Source: Clostridioides difficile
GTDB taxonomy: Bacteria > Bacillota > Clostridia > Peptostreptococcales > Peptostreptococcaceae
Length of the DNA: 32,466 nt
Direction: 5' to 3'
NCBI GenBank assembly: GCA_012955965.1
Contig: JABBZI010000034.1
Coordinates: 1 to 32,466, forward strand
Below, one piece after another: positions 7,346 to 15,334 of this stretch. The translations under genes were made by a program, and so were the position numbers. The notes below the pieces were generated by a model. That model searched no databases, was not told the DNA's origin, and saw only the letters and a list, made by a program, of their open reading frames with translations. Each line of letters opens with the position of its first letter. The stretch's first letter is position 1.

Positions 7346-9829
7346 ATGAATGAAAAACTTTTAGAAATATTATCAAAATACTATGGATATACAAGTTTTA
7401 GAAAAGGTCAAGAATCTATAATAAATTCTATTTTGAGCGAGAAAGACGTATTAGCTATAATGCCAACTGGAGGTGGTAAATCAATATGTTATCAACTTCC
7501 AGCGTTGATATTGGATGGAATGACAATAGTAATTTCTCCACTCATATCTCTTATGAAAGACCAAGTAGATGCTTTAAAGGCTATGGGAATTAATGCTGCA
7601 TTTATAAATAGTTCACTGAGTAGCAAAGAATTTAATGAGATATTAAGTAATATTAGAAAAAATAATTATAAAATACTCTATATTGCTCCAGAGAGATTAG
7701 ACGCACATGAGTTTATTGAACTAATAAACGATAATAGCATAAGTCAAATTGCAATAGATGAGGCACATTGTGTGTCTCAATGGGGACATGATTTTAGATT
7801 GAGTTATAGAAGGATTTCTGATTTTATAAAGAATTTACCCAAAAGACCTATAATTACAGCATTTACAGCAACCGCTTCAGAAGAGGTACGAGCTGACATA
7901 ATAAATTTATTGTGTCTAGAAAATCCAGACTGTTATATAACCGGTTTTGATAGAGAAAACTTATCAATAAATATAGTAAAATCATCTAGTAAAAATAAAT
8001 ATATTTTAGATTATATTAAAAATCATAAAAATGAGTCTGGAATTATATATGTTGCAACTAGAAAGGAAGTCGAAAATATACATAATGGATTATCTAAGAG
8101 AAATATATCTGTGTCAAAATATCATGCAGGTCTATCTAAAAATGAAAGAAGTAAAAATCAAGAAGACTTTATAAATGATGATGTAGATATAATGGTAGCA
8201 ACAAACGCATTTGGAATGGGTATTGATAAACCTAATATAAGATGGGTTATACACTATAACATGCCTCAAAGTATAGAAAATTACTATCAAGAAATAGGTA
8301 GGGCTGGTAGGGATGGAGAAAAAAGTGAATGTGTGCTTTTATTTTCTCCAGGAGATGTACATATACAAAAATATTTAATCGATATTGGAGTTGAGAATCC
8401 TGAAAGAAAGCTATTTCAACATAAAAAACTCCAATATATGATTGATTTAGTTTACAGTAATTCATGTTATAGAAGGACAATACTTAATTACTTTGGAGAA
8501 AACTATATAGAAGATTGTAATAATTGTAGTAACTGTTTAGTAGAAGGTGAAATAGTAGATAAGACTATAGATGCTCAAAAAGTTATTTCATGTGTAGCTA
8601 GAATGAAAAGAAGTTATGGTGTTACTACTATTGTAGATGTACTTAGAGGGTCTAAGAATAAAAAAATTTTACAACTTGGATTGAATACCTTATCTACATA
8701 TAATATTATGAGAGATTATTCTAGTGAAGATTTAAAGAACTTTATAAATACATTGGTCTCTCATGGTTTCTTAGATTTAGTTGAGACTTTAGGTAATGGA
8801 AATAGAGGAAGTTTTCCAACAATAAGATTGAATGATATGTCTATGAACGTTTTAAAAGGTCAAGTAAAAGTGGAATTTAAAGAAATCGTGATGACAAAAT
8901 CATTAGAGATAGAAGATGAGTTATATAGTGCTTTAAGAGAACTTAGACACTCAATAGCAAGTGAAGAAAGAATAGCTCCATATATGGTGTTTGGAGATGG
9001 AACACTTAGAGCTATGTCTAGTAGTTATCCAGTCAATAAAGAAGAAATGTTAGATATATCTGGAGTAGGGGAAATTAAATATCAAAAATATGGTAGAGAT
9101 TTTGAAACAGTAATTAAAGAATATGTCGAAAAAAACAACATAAATAAAAATGTCGAAGAAAAAAATGTCGATTTAGAAAATGTTAATAGTGATTTCCTTG
9201 AGGTTAATTCAGACAAAGCTCTATACGAAAAACTATTAAGCATTAGAAGTAAATATGCAACAAAAGAAAAATTGCCTCCATATATGATTTTATCCAATAA
9301 GGCTCTGAAAGAAATAAGTGGAAGATATCCAATTGATGAAGAACAGTTGAAAGATATTTCAGGTATAGGAGGGGTAAAAATTGAAAAGTACGGAACTAGT
9401 GTCTTGGATGAAGTCAAACAGTATGTAAGAGAAAATGATATTAATGTTACCTGGGAGAAAAAAGGTAAAAGGAAGCTAATACTAGATGGAGAAAGTAGAA
9501 AAAATAATGAAATAGCATTAGATTTATTAAATCAAGGCAAGGATATACAAAGTATCAGTCAAGAACTAGAAGTTTCCTTATCAACTATTATTGGATATGT
9601 CCATGATTATGTAAAGGATGGACATAGCATATCATTTGAGTTAGAATTAGAAAATTTCTATAATGAAGATGAAAAACAAATGATTTTAGACGCTTGTGAA
9701 AAAGTAGGCTATGATAATTTAAATAACATAAAAAGAAAGCTTCCAGATTCAATAAAGTATGAAAACATAAGAGCTGTGATGCTTGATTCTTATCTTAAAA
9801 ACCTAAAAAATGATATTATATCAGAGTAA
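7346..9829 (+). CDS. recQ: ATP-dependent DNA helicase RecQ with tandem HRDC domains
   Basis: A 3'-5' superfamily 2 DNA helicase for recombination and repair. At 827 residues it is longer than the roughly 600 of E. coli RecQ. Helicase motifs are intact: Walker A PTGGGKS (40-46), DEAH (138-141) followed by CVSQWGHDFR, FTATA, and GRAGRDG in motif VI. A zinc module follows (CYRRTILNYFGE with CNNCSNC), then the winged-helix RQC region. Two HRDC domains come next, near residues 525-600 and 630-700, both with (P)PYM and DISG(V/I)G. The C-terminus (about 715-827) has a helix-turn-helix-like segment (LNQGKDIQSISQELEVSLS). The ATG at 7346 has AGGAGAG upstream. It stands alone between two vitamin operons. 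Confidence 0.95.
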   Translation: MNEKLLEILSKYYGYTSFRKGQESIINSILSEKDVLAIMPTGGGKSICYQLPALILDGMTIVISPLISLMKDQVDALKAMGINAAFINSSLSSKEFNEILSNIRKNNYKILYIAPERLDAHEFIELINDNSISQIAIDEAHCVSQWGHDFRLSYRRISDFIKNLPKRPIITAFTATASEEVRADIINLLCLENPDCYITGFDRENLSINIVKSSSKNKYILDYIKNHKNESGIIYVATRKEVENIHNGLSKRNISVSKYHAGLSKNERSKNQEDFINDDVDIMVATNAFGMGIDKPNIRWVIHYNMPQSIENYYQEIGRAGRDGEKSECVLLFSPGDVHIQKYLIDIGVENPERKLFQHKKLQYMIDLVYSNSCYRRTILNYFGENYIEDCNNCSNCLVEGEIVDKTIDAQKVISCVARMKRSYGVTTIVDVLRGSKNKKILQLGLNTLSTYNIMRDYSSEDLKNFINTLVSHGFLDLVETLGNGNRGSFPTIRLNDMSMNVLKGQVKVEFKEIVMTKSLEIEDELYSALRELRHSIASEERIAPYMVFGDGTLRAMSSSYPVNKEEMLDISGVGEIKYQKYGRDFETVIKEYVEKNNINKNVEEKNVDLENVNSDFLEVNSDKALYEKLLSIRSKYATKEKLPPYMILSNKALKEISGRYPIDEEQLKDISGIGGVKIEKYGTSVLDEVKQYVRENDINVTWEKKGKRKLILDGESRKNNEIALDLLNQGKDIQSISQELEVSLSTIIGYVHDYVKDGHSISFELELENFYNEDEKQMILDACEKVGYDNLNNIKRKLPDSIKYENIRAVMLDSYLKNLKNDIISE

Positions 9830-9867
9830 TTTTTAACATATTCAAAAATAAAATTTGTATTATTGTG

Positions 9868-9896
9868 TTGAACTAATATTTTTGCTGTGTTATACT
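9868..9896 (+). promoter_or_regulatory. Promoter of the thiamine operon
   Basis: TTGAAC at 9868-9873 and TATACT at 9891-9896, exactly 17 bp apart. The TPP aptamer begins about 25 nt downstream. Confidence 0.78.
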
Positions 9897-9918
9897 GAAT
9901 TTGTAAAAATAATGAAAA

Positions 9919-10022
9919 ATTTAGAGCTAGGGGCGCTAGAATTGGCTAGCTGAGAGATAAAGCCGTAACTTACAAACCCTAATAACCTGATCAAGATAAT
10001 GCTTGCGAAGGGAAGCTTTTAA
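9919..10022 (+). ncRNA. TPP riboswitch (THI element)
   Basis: The thi-box signatures are present in order: CTGAGAG at 9950-9956, the ACCTGATC motif at 9985-9992, AATGC at 9998-10002 and GCGAAGGGA at 10005-10013. The flanks AGAGCT and AGCTTTT close P1. It lies directly upstream of thiC with a terminator between, so TPP should attenuate the thi operon. Confidence 0.97.
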
Positions 10023-10095
10023 TATAATTTTGTTACATAAATAGATAAATTATTTAATGTTAGGGGAAATTTGTCTAAGTGTATATATGATTATA

Positions 10096-10131
10096 AGAGT
10101 GCTTTCCAAACAAGGAAAAGCACTTTTTTTA
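10096..10131 (+). terminator. TPP-riboswitch intrinsic terminator
   Basis: AGTGCTTTCC (10098-10107) pairs with GGAAAAGCACT (10114-10124) with one bulged A, followed by seven T. It lies between the TPP aptamer and the thiC ribosome site. It falls inside an open N-terminal extension of the thiC frame, which argues that this extension is not translated. Confidence 0.88.
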
Positions 10132-10170
10132 TTTTCAAAAACTATAACTTTAATCTTGGAGGATTGTAAT

Positions 10171-11472
10171 ATGAATTATACAACACAAATGGATGCTGCT
10201 AGAAAAGGCATAATAACTAAAGAAATGGAAATCGTTTCTCAAAAAGAGCAAGTAGATGTAAATGAACTAAGAGAATTAATAGCAAATGGACAAGTTGTTA
10301 TACCTGCTAATAAAAATCATAACTCTTTAAGTGCAGAAGGTGTAGGTAAAAATTTAAGAACAAAAATAAATGTAAATCTAGGAATTTCAAGAGATTGTAA
10401 GGATATAGAAAAAGAACTTGAAAAAGTTAGAGTAGCGATAGACATGAAAGCTGAAGCTATAATGGATTTAAGTAATTATGGTAAAACTAGAGAATTTAGA
10501 GAAAAAGTAGTTGAAATGTCACCTGCAATGATAGGTTCAGTACCTATGTATGATGCAGTGGGATATTTGGAAAAAGAATTAAAAGATATAACAGAAGAAG
10601 AATTTTTAAATGTAATAAAACAGCATGCTATTGATGGAGTTGATTTTATTACTATACATGCAGGTCTTACAAGAAGTGTTTGTCAAAAAATAAAAAATCA
10701 TGAAAGATTGACTCATATAGTATCTCGTGGAGGTTCTCTATTATTTGCATGGATGGAATTAAATAATAAGGAAAATCCTATTTATACTAATTTTGATAAA
10801 ATATTGGATATATGTGAGGAATACGATGTTACATTGAGTTTAGGAGATGCTTGTAGACCTGGTTGTATAAAAGATTCTACTGATGGTGTTCAAATTCAGG
10901 AGCTTGTAGTACTAGGTGAGCTTACTAAAAGAGCGTGGGAGAGAAATGTACAAGTAATGATAGAAGGACCTGGTCATATGGCTATTGATGAAATAGAAGC
11001 AAATGTAGTATTAGAAAAAAGATTATGTCATGGAGCACCTTTTTATGTTCTTGGGCCATTAGTCACAGATATAGCACCAGGTTATGACCATATAACAAGT
11101 GCAATAGGAGGAGCTTTGGCATGTGCTAAAGGAGTAGACTTTTTATGTTATGTAACTCCAGCAGAGCACTTAAGATTACCTAATTTAGATGACATGAAAG
11201 AAGGCATAATAGCTGCGAAAATAGCTGCTCATGCGGGAGACATAGCTAAAAATGTTAAAGGTGCTCGTGAATGGGATAATAAGATGAGTAAAGCCAGAGC
11301 TGATTTAGATTGGTGTGAGATGTTTAGACTTGCAATAGACCCTGAAAAAGCTAAGAGATATAGAGATGAATCAACTCCTACTCATGAAGATAGCTGTACT
11401 ATGTGTGGAAAAATGTGTTCAATGAGAACAGTTAAAAAAATATTAAACAATGAGGAACTTAATTTAATATAA
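10171..11472 (+). CDS. thiC: Phosphomethylpyrimidine synthase (ThiC)
   Basis: Radical-SAM enzyme that rearranges aminoimidazole ribotide to the hydroxymethylpyrimidine phosphate of thiamine. From the ATG at 10171 (TTGGAGGA upstream) it has 433 residues, typical of the shorter clostridial form without the long N-terminal extension. Recognisable stretches include [56 protein letters not shown] and [12 protein letters not shown]. The C-terminal cluster motif reads CTMCGKMC, one residue shorter between the second and third Cys than the CX2CX4C of E. coli ThiC. The frame is open upstream to 10057, but that part contains the attenuator. It is first in thiCSFGH-tenI. Confidence 0.97.
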   Translation: MNYTTQMDAARKGIITKEMEIVSQKEQVDVNELRELIANGQVVIPANKNHNSLSAEGVGKNLRTKINVNLGISRDCKDIEKELEKVRVAIDMKAEAIMDLSNYGKTREFREKVVEMSPAMIGSVPMYDAVGYLEKELKDITEEEFLNVIKQHAIDGVDFITIHAGLTRSVCQKIKNHERLTHIVSRGGSLLFAWMELNNKENPIYTNFDKILDICEEYDVTLSLGDACRPGCIKDSTDGVQIQELVVLGELTKRAWERNVQVMIEGPGHMAIDEIEANVVLEKRLCHGAPFYVLGPLVTDIAPGYDHITSAIGGALACAKGVDFLCYVTPAEHLRLPNLDDMKEGIIAAKIAAHAGDIAKNVKGAREWDNKMSKARADLDWCEMFRLAIDPEKAKRYRDESTPTHEDSCTMCGKMCSMRTVKKILNNEELNLI

Positions 11473-11516
11473 TTTGTGATTAGAATAAAGTAAATTTAAC
11501 AAGAGGAGGTGATTTA

Positions 11517-11711
11517 GTGAAGGTTAATGGTAAAGACATTGAATTTAAAAAAGATTTGACTATAATAGATTTATTGAATAAATATAATTTAAAGAGCGAT
11601 AGAGTTGTAGTTGAAGTAAATTTAGAAATAATTGAAGAATCTAACTACAGTACATACATATTGAAAGATGAAGACATTATAGAACTTATTAGCTTTATTG
11701 GAGGTGGTTAA
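11517..11711 (+). CDS. thiS: Sulfur carrier protein ThiS
   Basis: Ubiquitin-like sulfur carrier. Its C-terminal Gly is adenylated by ThiF, converted to thiocarboxylate and used by ThiG to build the thiazole. The 64-residue protein starts MKVNGKDIEF and ends ISFIGGG, the required Gly-Gly terminus. The start is GTG at 11517 with GAGGAGGTG 6 nt upstream. The codons for the last glycines (11701-11708) double as the Shine-Dalgarno of thiF, so the two genes are translationally coupled. Confidence 0.95.
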   Translation: MKVNGKDIEFKKDLTIIDLLNKYNLKSDRVVVEVNLEIIEESNYSTYILKDEDIIELISFIGGG

Positions 11712-11715
11712 AATA
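11700..11715 (+). promoter_or_regulatory. Shine-Dalgarno of thiF pointing at an ATA codon
   Basis: GGAGGTGG at 11700-11707 (inside the end of thiS). With GGAGG as core, the 8-nt-spaced in-frame codon is ATA at 11713-11715. The in-frame GTG at 11704 lies inside the SD itself and TTG at 11698 precedes it; neither has an upstream SD. Confidence 0.5.
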
Positions 11716-12507
11716 AAAATATTTGTAAATGAATTATTAACAAATGTTGAAGAGAATACAACTGCCTACAAAGTTAGAGATGGTTATAATCATAAATGTG
11801 ATGTACTAGTGTTAAATGGATATCCCATTAAAACAGATATTCCCCTTTGTGAGAATGATAAATTAACACTTATACAAAAGGGAGTAAAGCCTTCATTTGA
11901 TGAGTTGGAAAGCTTGTTGATTGCTAGGCATACTCCAAATGTACATAATAAGTTAAAAAAAGGGAAGGTTGCTATATTGGGCTTAGGGGGGCTTGGGTCC
12001 AATATAGCCATCTCTTTAGCCAGAATTGGAGTAGGAGAACTTTTACTTATAGACTATGATGTTGTAGAACCATCCAATTTAAATAGACAGCAGTATTTTA
12101 TAGATGATATCGGAAAATTAAAAACTGATGCTATGATAGAAAATATAAAAAAAATAAACCCTTTTATAAAACTAAAGAAACGAGATGTTTTTTTAAATAA
12201 ACATAATATGGATGCTATTAAAGATTCAGATTTGATAATTGAAGCTTTTGATGATGCTTCATGTAAGGCACAGGTTTGTAATTATGTACTAATGAATTTA
12301 AAAGATAAATATCTAATAGCATCATCAGGTATGGCAGGCTACTATGATTCAAATATAATAACTACTAAGAAGATAAAAGACAAGTTTTATATATGTGGTG
12401 ATTTTGTAAATGAAGCTAAAATTGGTGAAGGTCTCATGGCTCCAAGGGTAGCTATCTGTGCAAATCACATGGCAAATTTGGCAACACAAATACTTATAGA
12501 TATGTGA
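11704..12507 (+). CDS. thiF: ThiS adenylyltransferase ThiF, family 2, with N-terminal ThiS-like domain
   Basis: Adenylates the ThiS C-terminus. Residues of about 1-65 (KIFVNELLTNVEENTTAYKV to DKLTLIQKG) form a ThiS-like ubiquitin-fold domain without a Gly-Gly end. The E1-like Rossmann domain follows: ILGLGGLGSN nucleotide loop, LIDYDVVEPSNLNRQQYF with the Asp and Arg that contact ATP, and EAFDDASCKAQV. I see no paired CxxC zinc knuckles, in line with the family-2 ThiF described for clostridia. Start is uncertain: GTG 11704 (267 aa) overlaps thiS and would need reinitiation; ATA 11713 (264 aa, MKIFVNELL) is better placed relative to the SD; TTG 11698 is unlikely. Stop is firm. Confidence 0.93.
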   Translation: MVKIKIFVNELLTNVEENTTAYKVRDGYNHKCDVLVLNGYPIKTDIPLCENDKLTLIQKGVKPSFDELESLLIARHTPNVHNKLKKGKVAILGLGGLGSNIAISLARIGVGELLLIDYDVVEPSNLNRQQYFIDDIGKLKTDAMIENIKKINPFIKLKKRDVFLNKHNMDAIKDSDLIIEAFDDASCKAQVCNYVLMNLKDKYLIASSGMAGYYDSNIITTKKIKDKFYICGDFVNEAKIGEGLMAPRVAICANHMANLATQILIDM

Positions 12508-12569
12508 AGACTAAAATTAAATGACAAAAAGATTGAATATTAAAAAAATTATATATGGAGGGAAATAAT

Positions 12570-13340
12570 ATGGATAAATTGGTACTTGGTGGACATGAAT
12601 TTAATAGCAGATTGTTGGTGGGGACAGGTAAATATGGTTCAAATAATATATTGCCTGAAGTAATAAAAGAAAGTGGCAGCGAGATAATAACAATGGCACT
12701 TAGAAGAGTGGATTTAGATAATAAACAAGAAAATATATTAACATATATTCCAAAAGAAATGACAATACTTCCAAATACATCAGGAGCCACTAATGCAGAA
12801 GAAGCAGTAAGAATAGCTAGAATATCTAGAAAAATGGGCTGTGGAGATTTTATAAAAATAGAAGTAATATCAGATACTAGATATTTACTTCCTGATAATG
12901 AAGAAACTATAAAAGCGACAAAGATACTTGCAGATGAAGGATTTATAGTTCTTCCATATATGACACCAGACCTTTATGCTGGAAGAAGACTTATAGAAGC
13001 TAATGCAGCAGCAGTTATGCCTCTTGGAGCTCCAATTGGTTCAAATAGAGGTCTTCAAATGAAAGAAATGATAAGAATAATGATAGATGAATTAGATATA
13101 CCAATAATAGTGGATGCAGGTATTGGTAAACCATCTCAAGCTATGGAAGCTATGGAAATGGGAGCCGATGCTGTACTTGTTAACACTGCAATAGCTTCAG
13201 CAGGAAATCCTGTAAAGATGGCTAGAGCATTCAAACTAGCTGTAGAGGGTGGAAGAGAAGCATATCTCGCAAAAACAGGAAGTGTATCAGAATTTGCAAA
13301 TGCATCTTCTCCTTTAACAGGTTTTTTAGGCAATTTATAG
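12570..13340 (+). CDS. thiG: Thiazole synthase (ThiG)
   Basis: Condenses deoxyxylulose 5-phosphate, dehydroglycine from ThiH and sulfur from ThiS thiocarboxylate into the thiazole phosphate. It has 256 residues, the standard length, with a TIM-barrel. Visible signatures: [23 protein letters not shown], the Schiff-base strand [45 protein letters not shown] and the phosphate loop. The start at 12570 follows GGAGGG by 7 nt; an in-frame ATG at 12555 overlaps that site and is rejected. It sits between thiF and thiH as in most thi operons. Confidence 0.97.
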   Translation: MDKLVLGGHEFNSRLLVGTGKYGSNNILPEVIKESGSEIITMALRRVDLDNKQENILTYIPKEMTILPNTSGATNAEEAVRIARISRKMGCGDFIKIEVISDTRYLLPDNEETIKATKILADEGFIVLPYMTPDLYAGRRLIEANAAAVMPLGAPIGSNRGLQMKEMIRIMIDELDIPIIVDAGIGKPSQAMEAMEMGADAVLVNTAIASAGNPVKMARAFKLAVEGGREAYLAKTGSVSEFANASSPLTGFLGNL

Positions 13341-13356
13341 AAAGTGGTGATTGGTG

Positions 13357-14460
13357 ATGAGTTTTTATGATGTAATAGAAAAATATAGAGATTTTGATTT
13401 TGATGGATATTTAAATAATGTTACTGATAATGATGTTTTAAGAAGTCTATCAAAGGACAAGCTTGAAGATTTTGATATATTAAATTTGCTTTCTAAAACT
13501 GCTATAAAACATTTAGAGGCCATGGCACAGAAAGCACACAAATTAAGTGTTCAATATTTTGGAAAAACAGTATGTTTATATACACCAATGTATATAGCAA
13601 ATTACTGTGTTAATCAATGCGTTTACTGTAGTTATAATATAAAAAGTGGAATAAAAAGAAAAAAATTAACTATGGATGAAATTAGAGAAGAGGGAAATGT
13701 AATTTCAAGAGAAGGTTTTAAACATTTACTTGTTTTGACTGGAGAAAGTAGTTTTCATTCAAGTGTGGAATATATAGGTGAAGCTATAGAAATACTAAGA
13801 GAGAAATTTCCATCTATAGGTATAGAAGTCTATCCAATGGAAGTAGAAGAATATAAGTATATTGTAGATAAAGGTGTTGAAGGTCTAACAGTATATCAGG
13901 AAACTTATGACGAGGAAATATACAAAAAAGTGCATATAAAAGGTCCAAAAGCAAATTATAAATTTAGGTTAGATGCTCCTGAAAGAGGGGCGAAAGCAGG
14001 GATGAGAACTTTATCAATAGGTGCACTTTTAGGGTTGAATGATTTTAGAAAAGAAACTTTTTTTACAATATTGCATGGGAAATATTTAAAAACAAAATAT
14101 CCTCATATTGAGCTTTCATATTCAACACCAAGAATGAGACCTTTTAAAGGTTGTTTTGAAGAATTAGTAGATATAAGTGATACTGATTTGGTTCAAGCTA
14201 TGATATGTATGAGATTGTTTGACCCACATGCGGCAATAAATATATCAACTAGAGAAAATTTGGAGATGAGAAGTCATATAATACCTTTAGGAGTAACTAA
14301 ATTGAGTGCAGGTGTATCCACTGATGTAGGAGGACATTCTCAAGATGAGCATGATACTGCTCAATTTAAGATAAATGATGAAAGCACTGTTGCAGATGTA
14401 GAGAAGATGTTAAACTCAATTGGATATCAACATGTATTTAAAGATTGGGAAAGATTTTAG
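13357..14460 (+). CDS. thiH: 2-iminoacetate synthase (ThiH)
   Basis: Radical-SAM tyrosine lyase that supplies dehydroglycine to ThiG, the anaerobic route (aerobes use ThiO). About 367 residues, normal for ThiH. The cluster motif is CVNQCVYC (CX3CX2C) within YIANYCVNQCVYCSY. Further signatures: LLVLTGES, EVYPMEVEEY, QETYDEEIYKK and the C-terminal LSAGVSTDVGGHS. The start codon is ambiguous: TTG 13351, GTG 13354 and ATG 13357 are consecutive in frame after a weak GTGGTGA; I chose the ATG. Its TAG ends one base before the next gene, so the two are tightly coupled. Confidence 0.95.
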   Translation: MSFYDVIEKYRDFDFDGYLNNVTDNDVLRSLSKDKLEDFDILNLLSKTAIKHLEAMAQKAHKLSVQYFGKTVCLYTPMYIANYCVNQCVYCSYNIKSGIKRKKLTMDEIREEGNVISREGFKHLLVLTGESSFHSSVEYIGEAIEILREKFPSIGIEVYPMEVEEYKYIVDKGVEGLTVYQETYDEEIYKKVHIKGPKANYKFRLDAPERGAKAGMRTLSIGALLGLNDFRKETFFTILHGKYLKTKYPHIELSYSTPRMRPFKGCFEELVDISDTDLVQAMICMRLFDPHAAINISTRENLEMRSHIIPLGVTKLSAGVSTDVGGHSQDEHDTAQFKINDESTVADVEKMLNSIGYQHVFKDWERF

Positions 14461-15162
14461 ATGTATTTGATAACAAATAGAAAATTATTATGTAGTGAAG
14501 AAAAGTATTTAGATGTTATTAAAGAGTCTATATTGAGTGGTATAAAAAACATTATAATAAGAGAAAAAGATTTAGAATATGAAGAACTAAATAAATTATA
14601 TATGAAAATAAAAACCAAAATCAATTGTATAGATTTTCAAGAACAAATATCGAATGAAAGATTTAAGATTAATACAAATCAGAAAGAAAGTAGTAATAAA
14701 CTTAATGTTAACTTTATAATAAATAGTAATATTGAATTTTTTGAAAAAACAGATTGCCAAGGGATTCATCTTCCTTTTAGAGTATTCTTGGATTTACTTG
14801 AAAATAATTACAGTTTTAATAAAGAGAAGGTATTAGGATTATCTTTGCATCAGATAGAGGAAGTAGAATATTTAGAAAAATTGATAAGAAATAAAAATAT
14901 AAAAATAGATTACATAACCTTATCACATATATATGAAACTAAGTGTAAAAAAGGTTTACATCCAAAAGGGATTGAACTTTTAAAAGAAGCTAAGAAGATT
15001 ACTGATATTAAGATAGTTGCATTAGGAGGAATTTTACCATCTAATGTCAAAGAAACATTAAAATATTGTGATGATTTTGCTATAATGTCAACTATAATGA
15101 AATCTAAAAATATTAAAAAAACAATCTCAAATTATAATGAAAAAGTTGAATTATTAAAATAG
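14461..15162 (+). CDS. tenI: TenI-like thiazole tautomerase (usually annotated ThiE)
   Basis: A 233-residue TIM-barrel of the ThiE/TenI family. The segment DYITLSHIYETKCKKGLHPK (150-169) matches what I recall of the TenI signature around the catalytic His (GHVFETDCKKGL in B. subtilis TenI). Here the His is 156. ThiE proteins normally carry a GPIFPTxTK-type phosphate segment, absent here. The end, VALGGILPSN with FAIMSTIM, also resembles TenI. TenI aromatises the thiazole made by ThiG and has no coupling activity. Residues about 52-85 are Asn/Lys-rich and look like an insertion. It starts at the base after the thiH stop and ends the operon. A true ThiE would then be expected elsewhere in the genome. 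Confidence 0.82.
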   Translation: MYLITNRKLLCSEEKYLDVIKESILSGIKNIIIREKDLEYEELNKLYMKIKTKINCIDFQEQISNERFKINTNQKESSNKLNVNFIINSNIEFFEKTDCQGIHLPFRVFLDLLENNYSFNKEKVLGLSLHQIEEVEYLEKLIRNKNIKIDYITLSHIYETKCKKGLHPKGIELLKEAKKITDIKIVALGGILPSNVKETLKYCDDFAIMSTIMKSKNIKKTISNYNEKVELLK

Positions 15163-15186
15163 TATATGGAATCCTTAATTAAAAAT

Positions 15187-15229
15187 AAAAAAGTTATCTT
15201 TTAAAATTTAAAAGATAACTTTTTTATTT
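15187..15229 (+). terminator. Terminator of the thiamine operon
   Basis: AAAAGTTATCTTTT-type arm (about 15188-15202) pairs with AAAAGATAACTTTT (about 15210-15223), followed by T-rich sequence. It separates the thi operon from the next carrier gene. Confidence 0.88.
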
Positions 15230-15334
15230 TATATCTTTGCTAATAAAAAATTGTAAAAAGGGAAAACTTTAGTCATAGAGATTAAACAATATCCTAAAAG
15301 ATTTAAAATTTAGTAAAGTATGGAGGACATTATA

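Noticed and set aside
10057-10170. N-terminal extension of the thiC frame
   Set aside because: It contains the TPP attenuator hairpin and has no family counterpart; the ATG at 10171 has a good ribosome site.
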